Assembly (NCBI RefSeq): GCF_023065955.2
Contig: NW_026622974.1
Coordinates: 27,063,718 to 27,127,717 of the forward strand
DNA length: 64,000 nt
Source: Ursus arctos
Taxonomy: Eukaryota > Chordata > Mammalia > Carnivora > Ursidae
Direction: 5' to 3'
Position 1 is the first letter of the stretch. Each line of letters starts with the position of its first letter. This document shows, piece after piece, positions 23,011-34,132 of the stretch. A program made the translations under genes and the position numbers. The notes beneath the pieces are model-generated. The model saw nothing but the letters and a program-made list of their open reading frames with translations. It did not search any database and was not told the origin of the DNA.

Positions 23011-23935
23011 CCATCCCAAGGAAGGAATAGCAAAGATTAGTCCTGGATTCTAATTCTCTTCTCTCTAACATTTGGACATGTACAGACATATCCTTTTCCT
23101 TGAGCTCGACTGTAGCATGCATTTAAATGAGAGACAGATTTACTTGTCTTCCTCCCAAATTGTCTTTCATTGAGTTCCATATATTATGTCCTGTCAGTGT
23201 GGAAGACATTTGGAGCTAAATATTCTATCACAACTGAAATGCCACAGTCATTTATCTCTCCTTCCAAATAATGTTTGTTGCAGAGTGGCCACTCGTGAAG
23301 TTTCGAGGGATTTTAAGATAATATATTACGGTTTTCTCCACGTCTCTAGTCAGCTGGTAATTTCTGACATTACTCTTCTCTTAACTCATCTCTCCATCTC
23401 CTTTGCTTCTACTTTTATTAAAAACCAGGTTTCTTTTTCCTATCTAGACTATTATACTTCTCTTTATTGTGTTTCTTGGGGTCCAGGACCTTAGTGCCCT
23501 CTCACTGAACTTCCGTAGCACTGCTGCCAGAACTGTCCTCACAGAACTCTACTTAACAATCTGTAGTTTTCCTCTGCAAACCCCTTGCGATGCTTCTTAT
23601 TTCCTAATTAACCAGGATCAAGGAATTCGTTCTCTGCACTCAGGCTGTCATCACACCCCCTGAACTGTCCCATTGCAGGGCTTATGCCTCCTGTCTGCCA
23701 CTCTCAGAGAAGTTACTAGTTTCCTTGTCAGTCTTATCCCCAAGAACCTAAGCTCATAGCATGCTCCACACCACCCTCCTTTGTCCCTCAGGGAACCTTG
23801 GAAAATCTATCTTTTGCTTGCATCCTTCCCTGACCAACTTCGAGAGACTGTCGAATTCCTGAAATGATTAAAGGTGCAGCCTCCCTGCTCTACAAGGTCA
23901 ACCTGAATTGTCCTCGTAGGAAACATTGTTATTGC
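23011..23935. other. Single-copy DNA, nothing recognised
   Basis: The plus-strand frame of 102 codons at 23,186-23,494 has no domain. Sequence near 23,640-23,830 has an L2-like flavour but is too diverged to call. Confidence 0.45.
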
Positions 23936-24184
23936 CCAGTGTCTTAGCTCAGGCTGCTCTAACAAAATGCCGTTGACTGGGAGGCTTAAGCAACAGCTAT
24001 TTATTTTTCACAGTCGCGCAGGCTGGGAAGTCAGAGATCAGAGATCGGAGATCGAGGTCCCAGCAGGTTCAGTTCCTGATGAGCGCTCTCTTCCTGGCTT
24101 GCAGATGCTTCCGTTTCACTATTATCTTCACTTGGCAGAGAGACAGCTCTGGTTGTTTCTTCTTCTTCTTCTTCTTCTTCTTCT

Positions 24185-24216
<32 letters not shown>

Positions 24217-24545
24217 CTCTTCTTCCTCTTCTTTCTCTTTTTCCTTCTTTCTTTCTTCTTTCTTTCTTCTTTCTTTCTTCTTCTTCTTCTTCTACTTCCT
24301 CTTCTTCTTCTCCTCCTCCTCCTCCTCTTCCTCCTCCTCCTCCTCCTCCTCCTCCTCCTCCTTCTTCTTTTCTCTCTCTCTCTCTCTCTCCCCCCCCCCA
24401 TCATGCCATTCTCATCCTTATCATCTCATCTAAACCCAGTTACCACCCACAGGTTCCACCTCCAAATAACATCCCATTTGAAGTTAGGGCTTCAACAGAT
24501 GAATGTGAGGGGACATAAACATTCAGTCCATAATACCCAGTCAGC
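23936..24545 (-). mobile_element. MLT1 LTR (ERVL-MaLR), minus strand, split by a simple repeat
   Basis: Left part has GCTGCTCTAACAAAATGCCG, GGCTTAAGCAACAGC, CTGGGAAGTC and CTCTCTTCCTGGCTTGCAGA; right part has CTCCAAATAACATCCCATTTG and TTAGGGCTTCAACAGATGAA. These are reverse-complement MLT1 landmarks in the right order. A 240-bp polypyrimidine repeat replaces or interrupts the middle. Solo LTR; no internal sequence seen. Confidence 0.85.
24158..24399. repeat. (CTT)n/(TCC)n/(TC)n/Cn polypyrimidine tract
   Basis: About 240 bp of almost pure pyrimidine passing through CTT, TTTC, CTT, TCC, TC and C10 segments. The 183-, 161- and 111-codon frames crossing it (poly-Leu/Phe/Ser/Pro, and poly-Lys/Arg on the other strand) are artefacts of the repeat. 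Confidence 0.97.
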
Positions 24546-24951
24546 TTCTGCTTGTGTGTGGTGATCTGGGTGACAACATTTTGGCAAACTCTGCGCTAGC
24601 CACAAAGGATGTTTGTAAGAAACACTTAGGGATTTACTGCTTGATAAAGTCATAGAGTGACATATCATGTTTTCCTCAGAACTTTCTCTGTTCACCTTTC
24701 CTTACATAGTGTCTGCTGAGCTTTCTTCATAATGATAGTCTGCACCATGGTGACCAGGAGTTAAATCACAAAGTGTGGCAATTGGAGAGATGTCCACAGA
24801 TGCCTCCATAAAGTGTGCTTCTTAAGCTACGCATCTCAGTAATTATTTCTATTTCTTTGGGTTTTTTCCTTAAATAAGTTTTATTTTCTATTTTTACTGA
24901 GATTCTAACATCTATTGGAAAATGGGAGGACAAATCAATTTATAAACTCAA
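24546..24951. other. Single-copy spacer between two MLT1 LTRs
   Basis: About 400 bp with no recognised element. Because both flanking LTRs are MLT1-like and in the same orientation it could be remnant internal MaLR sequence, but I see no matching motif. Confidence 0.4.
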
Positions 24952-25428
24952 TGCATTAATTTCCTATTGCGGCTGCAATAAATTACCACAACTTAGTGTC
25001 TTAAAACACCACACTTGACCAGTATTACTTGACCAGAAGTCCAAAATGGGTCAGGACTAAAATCAAGTGTCGGCAGAGCTGCATTCCTTCTAGAGGCTCT
25101 AGGAAAAAATGCATTTCCTTCCCTTTACCGGATCCCAGGGCTGCTTGCATTCCTTGGCTCATGACCCCATATCACTCAGACCTCCACTTCCATTGCCTCT
25201 TCTCTGACTGACTCATCCGCCTCCCTCTTATAAGGACCCTCATGATTGCATTGGGCCCACTCTGATAACTCAGGATAATCTCCCCATCCTTACCTTAATC
25301 CTTAATTTAATCACATCCTTCATTTAATCACATCTCCAAAGTCCCTCTGGCATGAAAGATATCATATCCATGAGTTCTAGAGGTTAGCATATGAAGATCT
25401 TTGAGAGGGCATTATTCTGCCTCCCCCA
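24952..25428 (-). mobile_element. MLT1A-like LTR (ERVL-MaLR), minus strand
   Basis: Begins TGCATTAATTTCCTATTGCG, with AAATTACCACAACTTAGTG, AATCAAGTGTCGGCAGAGCT, TTCCTTCTAGAGGCTCTAGG, CTTATAAGGACCCTCATGAT and an end ATTATTCTGCCTCCCCCA. Nearly complete TG...CA LTR in reverse orientation, better preserved than the neighbour at 23,936. No TSD identified. Confidence 0.88.
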
Positions 25429-25690
25429 CTCTATTTAGTTGTCAGTTTGAACTTGTGCGTAATACTTTTCACATACTAAATTGAAAGTAAACATTATTAT
25501 TCAAATGAAGAGAGCAAAGACTTTTAAGATTACAGTGAACAGGTGCATTATATATTGTGCTTTTTTTAAATGGAAGAATATTCGTCACCTATTCTTGATA
25601 CACCATGGTGGTTATATATCAAAGTGTCATTGAAACATTTATACATTACAGGTATATTCATAGTATGTAGCGTTGAAAATGATCCGGACC

Positions 25691-25919
25691 ATGGGGCTCC
25701 TGGATGGCTCAATCGATTAAGTGTCCAACTCTTGATTTCGGCTCAGGTCATGATCTCTGGGTCGTGAGATTGAGCCCAGCATCGGGTTCCGTGCTGGGGC
25801 TGGAGCCTGCTTAAGATTTTCTCTCTCCCTCTCTCTCTGCCCCAATCCCTGCTCATCGCTCATGCTCTCACTCACTCTATCTCTCTCTCAAAAAAAAAAA
25901 AAAAAAAAAAGGAAAGAAA
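25691..25919 (+). mobile_element. Can-SINE, plus strand, older type
   Basis: Head ATGGGGCTCCTGGATGGCTC, TGATTTCGGCTCAGGTCATG, CT-rich body, then A21 and GGAAAGAAAG. Imperfect TSD: GAAAATGATCCGGACC at 25,675-25,690 and GAAAATGAACAAGACC from 25,920. Head mutations and TSD decay show an older insertion. Confidence 0.92.
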
Positions 25920-25935
25920 GAAAATGAACAAGACC

Positions 25936-27461
25936 TAAAAAAAAATACCAGACCTCTCTATTCAGTACAAGTACATGCATTATAGGAATCTTCTAGAATT
26001 TTCAAATGTGAAAACATGTCACATTTCTGAAAAATTCTCCCACTGACACTTTTTCTTACCCTGCCTGAGGTTTTTTTTTTTCAGCATTTGTTTTGGACAC
26101 ACACACTTTCCCCTGTAACAACCTTTGAGCCAATGACAGCTGCAGAAGGAAACCCTGCATGTTGTTGGCAGGCGCTAGGGCTCCCGTCAGTCCCTGACCC
26201 CAGCATGTTCTCCTGCCAGATGCTTCACAGTTCCCTCACGTCTTGCTCCTGCCACACCACTAAGGTTGCTTTTTGTGGGCCAAACCATATGCTAGCTCAC
26301 GGATTCAAAGATGAACATTGAAGTGGAGAAAAAAAAAAAACAACTTCTAATTAACTTTGTCAAATATGCATGGGTAGATTGTGGATTGTGAAGACAACAC
26401 ACTCGAATACATTTCCTAAGGTGAAGTCTGGCCAACTTCAAATCATTAGTTTGATCTCCTTCACCCACCACATTTGTCTTTGATTAATTACTTTTCCTTC
26501 ATAGTACACAATATGTAGAATACTTTCATGTGTTTTTGTTAGGTTTATATTCAATTTTTCCCAATCATTTCAATCAATAAGTACCATTTTGAATGTTCTT
26601 TCCTCTAATTTGTGTTTAAAACAGGATCACTGAATTCCAGTGAGACAAAAATTAAACCTCAGAGGTTAGGCTCCCATATTTCAGAAAATTTGTTTCCTTT
26701 TTAAATAATTACTAATATTTGAAGATTATGAATCATAAACTAATTACAAGCTCCCTACCTACTATTTTAGAAGTAATTAAGCAATAGAAATGGTGTGCAA
26801 ATTGTCTTCAGTTCTTGATCACCGGTAAATTTAGAGTGGTAAGGTCTGTGACATAACGAAGAAGAAAAATTTTGAGTTTTTTAAAAGAGAACAAACATGA
26901 TAACTAAATTAAGAAATTGTTAATTTTATTTCTTGTATCAAGTACTCATTAATTTTGACATTTGACATGTGTTCTTAAAAGACATATTTCTCTCATCGTT
27001 GTTCCTCCTTTTCCACTTGGCAATTATTATTATTTTCTATTGCCTGAGTAATTTAAGACGCTGCAAAATTAGCCTGCCTTTCAATTTACACATTTACTTA
27101 TTAGGGTAAAGCCAATATTTTTATCCCAGAATTGAGCTTGTGCTTTGCAGTCTAACGGTAAAGAGAGCACCCTCAGTGGTGTGGCAGAAGCAGGCATAAA
27201 GCTGTGCCAGCCAACAGCAGTGACTTGCAGGTGAGGAAGGAAGGGTGTCACCTCACCTGGATAAAATAGTCCAATAACAGCCTGATATATATGTTTACAA
27301 GCCAAGCCCATATTAAATCTCTTCTTCTCTCTCCCTTTCTCTTACTATCTCCCCCGCCCATTCTTTCTCTCATCTTTATGCTACAATTAATAATATTTGG
27401 ATACAGGAACAGTCACCCCACTATTTCTAAGACAATCCCACAATAATAATGCCTTGCCAGT
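25936..27461. other. Single-copy DNA containing copy 1 of a dispersed duplication
   Basis: No gene. Holds the first copy (26,749-26,815) of a 67-bp segment repeated 1.4 kb downstream. The frame at 26,088-26,321 has no domain. Confidence 0.5.
26749..26815 (+). repeat. Dispersed 67-bp duplication, copy 1
   Basis: Begins AGCTCCCTACCTACTATTTT and matches 28,146-28,212 with about 3 mismatches in 67. Flanks do not match, so the copied block is short and discrete. Confidence 0.93.
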
Positions 27462-27600
27462 ATGGAGAGCTTTCACTGTTTTCAAGGCACCTTTATAGCA
27501 ATTCTCTCCTTCGATCCTCACAACAACCCTGAGAGGTGGGCAAGAGAGACATTAATATTCCCATTTTGACACAGGAAGAGACCTCTTCAAGCCTCAGCAT
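27462..27600 (-). mobile_element. MIR relic, minus strand
   Basis: TCGATCCTCACAACAACCCT, GAGAGGTGGGCA and CCCATTTTGACACAGGAAGAG match the reverse complement of the MIR central/3' part. Confidence 0.75.
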
Positions 27601-27704
27601 CTTCGAGGAGCCCTGGGCAATGTTGTCATCTGTAACTGCCAGGTGAACTTCGCTGTAAGAGCAGCCTGGGGAGAAACAAAAAGCAAAAGAGCATATTGGC
27701 CTGG

Positions 27705-28020
27705 TGCACCTCTTGTGTTCCCTGACACCTTTTTCCCTGTTCACCCCCACCTTCACATGTCCCATGCTGTTAGGCTGTCTTTTCCCTTATCACCCCTCCA
27801 AATCTACTCTGCAAACAGAGTATGACACCTGCCACAGTCCCAATGCTTTCTGTTCCCCTTTCCTACTTCCTGTTTTTCCCATCACACTTATTACCTTTGG
27901 ACATACTATATATTTCACTTGTTTACTCAGTGTACTTGTTTTTGGCTTCCCACTGGAATGTGAGATTCTTGAAGGTAAGGACTTTTGTCTATCCTGTACA
28001 TATCTCCTCAGCAACTGAAA
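27705..28020 (+). mobile_element. LINE-2 3' end, plus strand, first part
   Basis: CCCTGACACCTTTTTCCC, CATCACACTTATTACCTTTGG, ACATACTATATATTTCACTT, TGAGATTCTTGAAGGTAAGG and TATCTCCTCAGCAACTGAAA follow the L2 3' end in order. It then breaks off; the expected terminus appears at 28,484-28,542. Confidence 0.8.
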
Positions 28021-28483
28021 TAGTTAGTGCTGGCAAAGGGCATGATCAAATGGCAACATTAGTCACCGGGTGCAGACTGGAAGTAAGGGCCAGAATGTTC
28101 AGCTGGTGCTCCCCTGGGGGAGTTCCCTTCTTTCCAGGGACAAATAGCTCCCTACCTACTATTTTAGAAGTAATTAAGCAATAGAAATGGTGTTCAAATG
28201 GTCTTCAGTCCTATAAGCAAGGGTAAGAACAGTCCATAAGCAAGACAAATATAGCTTAAATTAGAGTAACAACCAATCGGGCCTTAGGAATCAGTCCTTT
28301 ACAGAAGTTTACGGGGTCCCCATTGTCTAACATGTGAAATCTTGAGGGCCCATGATAAGCTGAGTTTGGGAACAGGCCCTCCTGCTTAGGGGAGGTGAGT
28401 CCCTCAGTCCAGGTACCTCATTCCTAAGCAACCTCGGAGTAATTGTTAGGGTCACTCCTATTTGTCTGCCCACATTAGCACAT
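28021..28483. other. Sequence separating two parts of an L2, includes duplication copy 2
   Basis: About 460 bp between the two L2 parts. It contains the second copy of the 67-bp duplication (28,146-28,212). No TIR, poly(A) or TSD was seen that would explain it as one transposon. Confidence 0.5.
28146..28212 (+). repeat. Dispersed 67-bp duplication, copy 2
   Basis: Same orientation as 26,749-26,815, about 95% identical, offset 1,397 bp. It lies inside the segment that splits the L2 relic, so this copy is probably the inserted one. Confidence 0.93.
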
Positions 28484-28542
28484 AGGAAGCACTGCATTTA
28501 TCGAATGGATGAATAAACGAATGAATGATAAATAAATGAAAC
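28484..28542 (+). mobile_element. LINE-2 3' terminus, plus strand, second part
   Basis: TAGCACATAGGAAGCACTGC followed by GAATGGATGAATAAACG and GAATGATAAATAAATGAA matches the L2 terminus with its GAATGA tail, completing the relic at 27,705-28,020. Confidence 0.7.
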
Positions 28543-29801
28543 CCATCATTGTATATTAAAGTAAATCAATGTTATGGAATGCTTTATTCTTAATTGTAGA
28601 GAGAAAGCCTCCAGTGGACAAAAGTCAACAAATAAAGGAGGGATATTTGGGGCCTGGAAGCCAAATCAATTGTCCAGTTACATCTGCCTTCATGGGGTCA
28701 ACCTTGGGTATTGGGCAGCAAGCAATGGCCCTTCCCTGGTTGATAGCCACTTTGATTCTGGCAACTTTTTCCCACCACTTCCCTTCCATAGATCCATGGC
28801 AAAGAGCTTCAGCTCTGAGACTGTAATTTACATGAGCCAGTTCAGGGTATAAATGCAAAACTACACGCTTGCAAGGTAAAGACACCAGTTTAATCTGCTC
28901 TAATCATCAAAAGATACATATACTCGTATGTGACATTAGGAATATTTCAGTCAACCAGTCATTCTTTCTCTGAGATTAGTCATTAAACCCCCTGATTAGG
29001 CTCGTTAATGCCTTGGGAAAAACCAGATGATTATAATGAGCTAAATTTAGAAACAACATTTTTTTTTTGTGGATTAGAAATAGTGAAAGTCAGTGTCTCT
29101 CTATCAATTTTTCACTTTAGAAGCTATAAGAACGCTACAGGAAATAATGAATAAAAAGAGGTATGTTATGCTTCTAATTGAAAAAAAAAGGCTATTATAT
29201 CAGCAATCTTGCATGTCTCTCTGCTTAAATATACATAGTTATGTTTAATATTATCTCCGAAGTGTTCCTGCTATGATCTTAAAAGTCTTTTAAAAAGTAC
29301 CTCTGTTTTGAATACAACCCACAAAATAAACTTATATATGTGTGTGTACACACACACACATATGTATATGTGTCTGGGTATATATTTGTATGATATATTC
29401 ATGGTAAATCAGCTCAGTTGATTGGTTTGGCCTGAGTCGACTTGTTGCTTGTTCATTTCTTTCCCAGTGTACAGTGTACCCTGGCTCTCCAGGGATGCTC
29501 TTATCTACTCCCCTCCCCAGAACCCAACAGTTGTCCCATTCTGCCACAGGACCTCTTACAGGGGCCCTTATCAACTAGCTACCACTCATTTTAGTACATT
29601 CTTAAAAATCAAACAAAAACAAAAACAGGACAACAAAGGAGTATATTTTTAAAAGTAGGATTTCATGCAGCAGTTAGATAGATGAGAGATATTTTGGCCC
29701 AAAGCATTTTCATAGCACACATCATGTAAAAGGGCCCTCTTGGATCTGCTTGCCAGTGATTTTATAATAGTATTAAAGGCCTCTCTCTCCCTCACCTCCT
29801 C
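28543..29801. other. Single-copy DNA with a small TG/CA foldback
   Basis: No gene. Frames at 28,569-28,885 on both strands overlap and show no domain. A palindromic TATATGTGTGTGTACACACACA-type stretch lies at about 29,333-29,370. Confidence 0.5.
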
Positions 29802-30715
29802 CATTCATTCATTCAAAACATACTTACTGAATACATTCTATGCATAAGGGACAGTGCTAGAAACTGTGGGAAGGCTTTAGACTCATGAGACACATACCAA
29901 AATTCTACAGTGTGAATTTCCCATGCAGACACGATAAGGGTTCCAGGAGGAAGAATGCTCGGGCCCAAAGGATCTAAACTAGCAAGGAAGTTGCTAGAGT
30001 AAGTAAGAGCCCAGTATGTGGAGGAGAAGACAAAGGAGTTCTAGGGTAAGGGAAGACAGGATAAAAACCGTGTAAAGGGGAGACTGAATAGATGTTTGAC
30101 ACAAGGCAGGTTTTCAAGCTTACATAAACCAGGTTGCTCAAAGAAGTTGTGGGGAGAGTGGGACTAGAACAATTTGCAGTGGACAGATTGTGGATAATCC
30201 CAAGCGCGGGCTGCTGTGGGACTTTAGATTTGCGTATTGATTGATAAGGAGAGCCATGAAGAATGTCTCTGAGGATGTGACGTGATCAGAGAGGTCCTTT
30301 AATAGGGTTAAACTGGTGTACAGAGAAGATTGGAGTGGGGTTATTGTGAGGTGATATGGGCCCGATTTCAGGGAGACTTTCAGGGCAGGCAAAGTCTACT
30401 TGATTGTGAGGGAGGAATGCAGGGTAACAGAGAGGGAGAAGCCTAAGGTAACCCAGGTATGGATCCCAGTGGGGCCTTTAATGGAACTGGAGAATCAAGA
30501 AGAGAGCATTCTCGATTTCCTACAGGGATAATAGGTCACCCATAGAGAAATATCCAACAGACAGGAGGAAAGATAGGGTCAGGATTTGAGAGTGAGTGCA
30601 CTGAAGGTGCATATTTGAGAGTCACTCCCATAGAGATAAGAATTGATGAGATTGACAATGGATGGGATATTTAAAAGAATGAGAACAAAGAGAATTTTAA
30701 TGACCAGACCTAGGT
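29802..30715 (-). mobile_element. LINE-2 relic, minus strand
   Basis: Starts with ATTCATTCATTCAAAACATA and GGGACAGTGCTAGAAACTG, the reverse of the L2 terminus, and continues with CCAGGAGGAAGAATGC, GAGAGCCATGAAGAATG, GATGTGACGTGATCAGAGAG and an AGATTGGAGTGGGG stretch as in the reverse-complement L2 ORF2 region. Highly diverged; about 0.9 kb. Confidence 0.65.
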
Positions 30716-30751
30716 TTTCCTGTTCTCCCTATTTTAGGTGACTCTATCCTA

Positions 30752-30931
30752 GCAGTTCTCAACTGGGAGTGGATTTTGTTAAAAGCGCAGGCGGGGGAGG
30801 GCGTGATGCCCTGGCATCCCAAGGGTAGAGGTGAGGGAAGCAGGTAAACATCCCACAATGCACAGAACAGCCCCACGACAAAGAGTTACCTGGTCCAAAA
30901 TGTCAGTAGCATGAAGGTTAAGAAACCCTGC
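30752..30931 (+). mobile_element. MER5A-type hAT-Charlie element
   Basis: CAGTTCTCAACTGGGAGTG start, AACATCCCACAATGCACAGA, ACAGCCCCACGACAAAGAG, CCAAAATGTCAGTAGC and an AAGAAACCCTG end match MER5A, a non-autonomous hAT-Charlie transposon, at nearly full length (180 bp). No clear 8-bp TSD remains. Confidence 0.88.
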
Positions 30932-31794
30932 TCTGTATTTGCCAAAAGAAAATCCCTTCAACGTCTTGTTCAGTCAGACGAACATTGTCTCCCAAATGCT
31001 TTCATCTCCTACAAGAATTTAAAAAATAGAAATCCTTTCAGAAGCAAATAAGCTTGTCTACAGGGCTCTCCAACTCTTCCCCATGTTTCCCCATAAAAGA
31101 AAAATTAAATACTCAACCTAAGAACACCAGCCTTGGACCAAATTGCTGACACAAAAGCAAGTCCACACTCATCTTTTTCAAGTCATTCCAACTTAACACA
31201 TATATGGTAAAACCGCTGGGAGGGACACCAGGAGCAAGTTCACACTTGGTCATACTTGTCCAGGGTATTCACAGATGCACATGGTAAGTAAAGAATGCGT
31301 TCATGTCCTTGAGCAGCCCCAGCCTGCCCTTGAGCCTTCCTGCCTGCCAGCCAAGGGCAAGCAGCAATGCGTGAGGGCTGTGCTATGCCTGCACTGCATC
31401 GCACAGGTTCCTAGTGTTTCTGCCCTTGGAAATACGATTTCCTCAGTAGGTGCCTGCTTAATTCGTTGTGATAAAACTAGAACAAAAAGTAAATGTGAAA
31501 GAGTCAAAATATTCACAAACTCCTTGACAAGTAGCCTGTATACTGGGATGTCATTTTTGTAAGTGTGTATGTATCTTTGGAGATCCCCATACGGAAAATA
31601 TTAATAGAGTATTAGTATTCATTTAACTTCTGGATTATGGACTGGCAGAAGTTTTGTTTGGTTTTCCCTTGGTTGGTGTCTACATGGTCTGCGTTGGAAT
31701 TAAATTTTAAATCAGAAATTGGAAAACAAAATTTTTAAAGATAACAAATTACATGGGTTATTTTCTCTTTAGGATTACTTTTAGATAAAAGGAC
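30932..31794. other. Single-copy DNA
   Basis: A GC-richer patch at 31,270-31,450 gives overlapping frames on both strands (95 and 71 codons) with no domain. Nothing else recognised. Confidence 0.5.
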
Positions 31795-32016
31795 ATGGCT
31801 AAATGTCCATCCATCCATAGGAAAATATAAAATAAATTGTGGAATCTTTATATGATGGAATAACTATGTAGCAATTAAAAAGAATACATCCATATTTTCA
31901 ACATCAGTAGATCTCAAAAACATAAAGTTGAATGAATGAAAGAAGCAAGTTACAAAGTAGTATGTAAAGTTATATTACTTGTGTAAATTTAATAAGAACT
32001 GTTAAATAATGCTTTA
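31795..32016 (+). mobile_element. Old LINE-1 3' region, plus strand, first part
   Basis: GGCTAAATGTCCATCCATCC, TAAATTGTGGAATCTTTATATG, GGAATAACTATGTAGCAATT and ATAAAGTTGAATGAATGAAAG match an old L1M-type 3' end. Interrupted at 32,016 by a Tigger-like element and resumes at 32,505. Confidence 0.75.
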
Positions 32017-32502
32017 CAGGTATCCCTTGCTTTTTGAAAGTTCACCGTAGGCCGCTTCACGTTTATGAATCCACATTAGTACCTGTTTTTGCCAACCAAA
32101 AGAAATCTAAAGAGGATTTTCACTTTTACAGAAAAAGATGAAAAGTGAACATAGCTTTCAGTGTTTGCTTTGCCCCAAGCCTTTATAGAGGCAGCATTCC
32201 CAGAGTGGCACCGCCAAGCTCCTTCCCTGGGAAGGAAGCTACACTCCTCAGTTCTGCATCGGCAGCCATAGCTTTGTACTCTGTGAGTATCTGTGCTTTA
32301 TCTCCCATTTTTTTTGTGCATTCATTAGCAAGATGTGTCCTAAGGTAACAGAAAAGCCTAAGAGAGTGTATTTCGGGGGCCCGGGAATGCTCAAAATTTT
32401 TCCATATAATTTTTCCATATAATTGCTTCTTCACTTTATACCATTTTGGCTTATGAAAAGTTTCATAGGACAGCTCTACTTTTGGATAGCTGGGGAAACC
32501 TA
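32017..32502 (+). mobile_element. Tigger-like TIR DNA transposon, non-autonomous, copy 2
   Basis: Begins CAGGTATCCCTTGCTTTTTG after a TA (32,015-32,016), ends GGATAGCTGGGGAAACCTA before TA (32,503-32,504). Contains GTACCTGTTTTTGCCAACC, CCTTTATAGAGGCAGCATTC, AGCAAGATGTGTCCTAAGG and GGGAATGCTCAAAATTTTTCC, all shared with the reverse complement of the copy at 5,963-6,444. No transposase. It inserted into an old L1. Confidence 0.8.
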
Positions 32503-32504
32503 TA

Positions 32505-32800
32505 AATGGATTATGGATTATTGAATATAGTAAAGCTATAAAAATATAGACTAGAAAGATACATACCTAATTGCTATAGTCATTATGTCTGGTGAGGGAA
32601 GAGAGTAAGCTAGGAAGAGGCACCTTGACTTGACGAAAAGTTTTGTAGTTCTTATATAAAACCAGTGAATATAGAAACAAAATGACAAAATATGAACATT
32701 TGTAAATTTAGGTTAGGTATATGGATGTTTGTTGTATTATTCTCTGTACTTTGCTGTATTTTTTAAACTTTAAAAAAGAAAGAAAGAATTTCATTAAATG
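32505..32800 (+). mobile_element. Old LINE-1 3' end, plus strand, second part
   Basis: ATGTCTGGTGAGGGAAGAG, GGATGTTTGTTGTATTATTCTC, TGTACTTTGCTGTATTTTTT and an A-rich AAAAAAGAAAGAAAG tail complete the L1 3' end broken at 32,016. Confidence 0.7.
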
Positions 32801-34132
32801 GAGCTTGAGGGTAGAAAAGAAGGATTGAACTGACTGCAAAGTAACTACCCCTAAATTAGGATAATTTACCAAGAACTATACTGCTCAAAAGAAGTTAACA
32901 CCTATTTCCATTCTTGTAAGAGTTTCAGTATTGAATATTATGGGTATTCATCTGACTCTGAAGTATGTACCTAAATAGGACAAAGATTTTGTTTTTTGAG
33001 TAAAAACTCTGAGAATACCCTAGAAGAGATTTAAAGAATATAGGAATTGATTTTTATAATTTCAGAAACCTGATTCCTGATAGTATAATACCTGTCAAGG
33101 GTCTTACACGAAATCATCCCACAGAACATAAGCTGCCTCTTGATAAAAAGGCCAAGACAATTAAATTCAACCTTATTCCCTTAAGGAAACTTTAGAATTG
33201 GCCTTCTGCTGCAAGAGCCTCCTGGCCTTGCTTCTTTTATGTGGAAATGGGATTGTTATACAGTGTGGAAAGCTGAAGCAAGGCCTGTAATCTTTTCTTA
33301 AAATGCACATATCCCAAATAATATTCTAGCCCCGCTATTTTTGTTGTATGGTTCTCAAATGGAATATGGAAAAATAGCCAGGAATGTTGATTTTTCTTTT
33401 GATTCCAAGTCCCATTTGCTTTATATCATTGTCCAGCTGTCCCTCCCCCCAAAAAACTGCTGAACTGAGCCACTTTCGTTGTCTTGTTTACGTCTGACCA
33501 TAAATTATGCAAATTTTTTATAGGCTCACCACAATATTAGTCCACTTCCATTTCAAATGCGCAATATACCCCAAACTCAGAAACATGTCGAGCAGTATTT
33601 TTTTTTTCCTTTCTTTGCAAGCAGACTACAACATAAATTACCTACAAACATTGTAGGCATAGACCTAGATCAATGATATTAGATGCTTATCATGGTTTCT
33701 TTCCTCTCCATTATTAACCAGAGTGACTATTGCTTACATATTAAAGCGCTCTTTTCTGCCAAGCCAATCCTAGAAGCAGCCTCAGAATCCATCTCAGCAT
33801 TCAACTTCAGTCTGATGCTCAGTTAATCACAATTAATACCTCCGGTGGAACCTCTTACTGCAGATGTAATCCAGAACATACGGAATGGTTTTCTGCTACA
33901 ATCCAGCTAATAAAACATTGCTTCAGTTGTATTGGTTGAAACCATTTTTTCCCTTTTAGTTCCTGGTAGTAGATTACCATCTGCTGTGTAGGTAGCAAAA
34001 TTGACTTTCTCTTTGTAGATCCCAAAACAAATATATTTTTTTCATCAATAAAATTTCACTCATTTTTTTTCCAGCAGAGTAATTTTATCCACAATGTATT
34101 GTGGTGGTAACAATTTATACTAACACACTGAG
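32801..34132. other. Single-copy DNA, candidate conserved non-coding stretch
   Basis: No repeat recognised. The part at 33,720-33,940 has mixed composition and several TAAT-type words (AATCACAATTAATACC), so it is a candidate regulatory block; not testable here. Confidence 0.4.

Noticed and set aside
22722..23122. Three overlapping frames of about 100 codons rich in Phe, Leu and Ser
   Set aside because: All are readings of the (GAAA)n repeat in different phases.
23967..24564. Longest open frames in the window (183 and 161 codons) and a 111-codon basic frame on the other strand
   Set aside because: They are translations of the polypyrimidine repeat and the MLT1 LTR (poly-Leu/Phe/Ser/Pro; poly-Lys/Arg). 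No domain, no gene structure.
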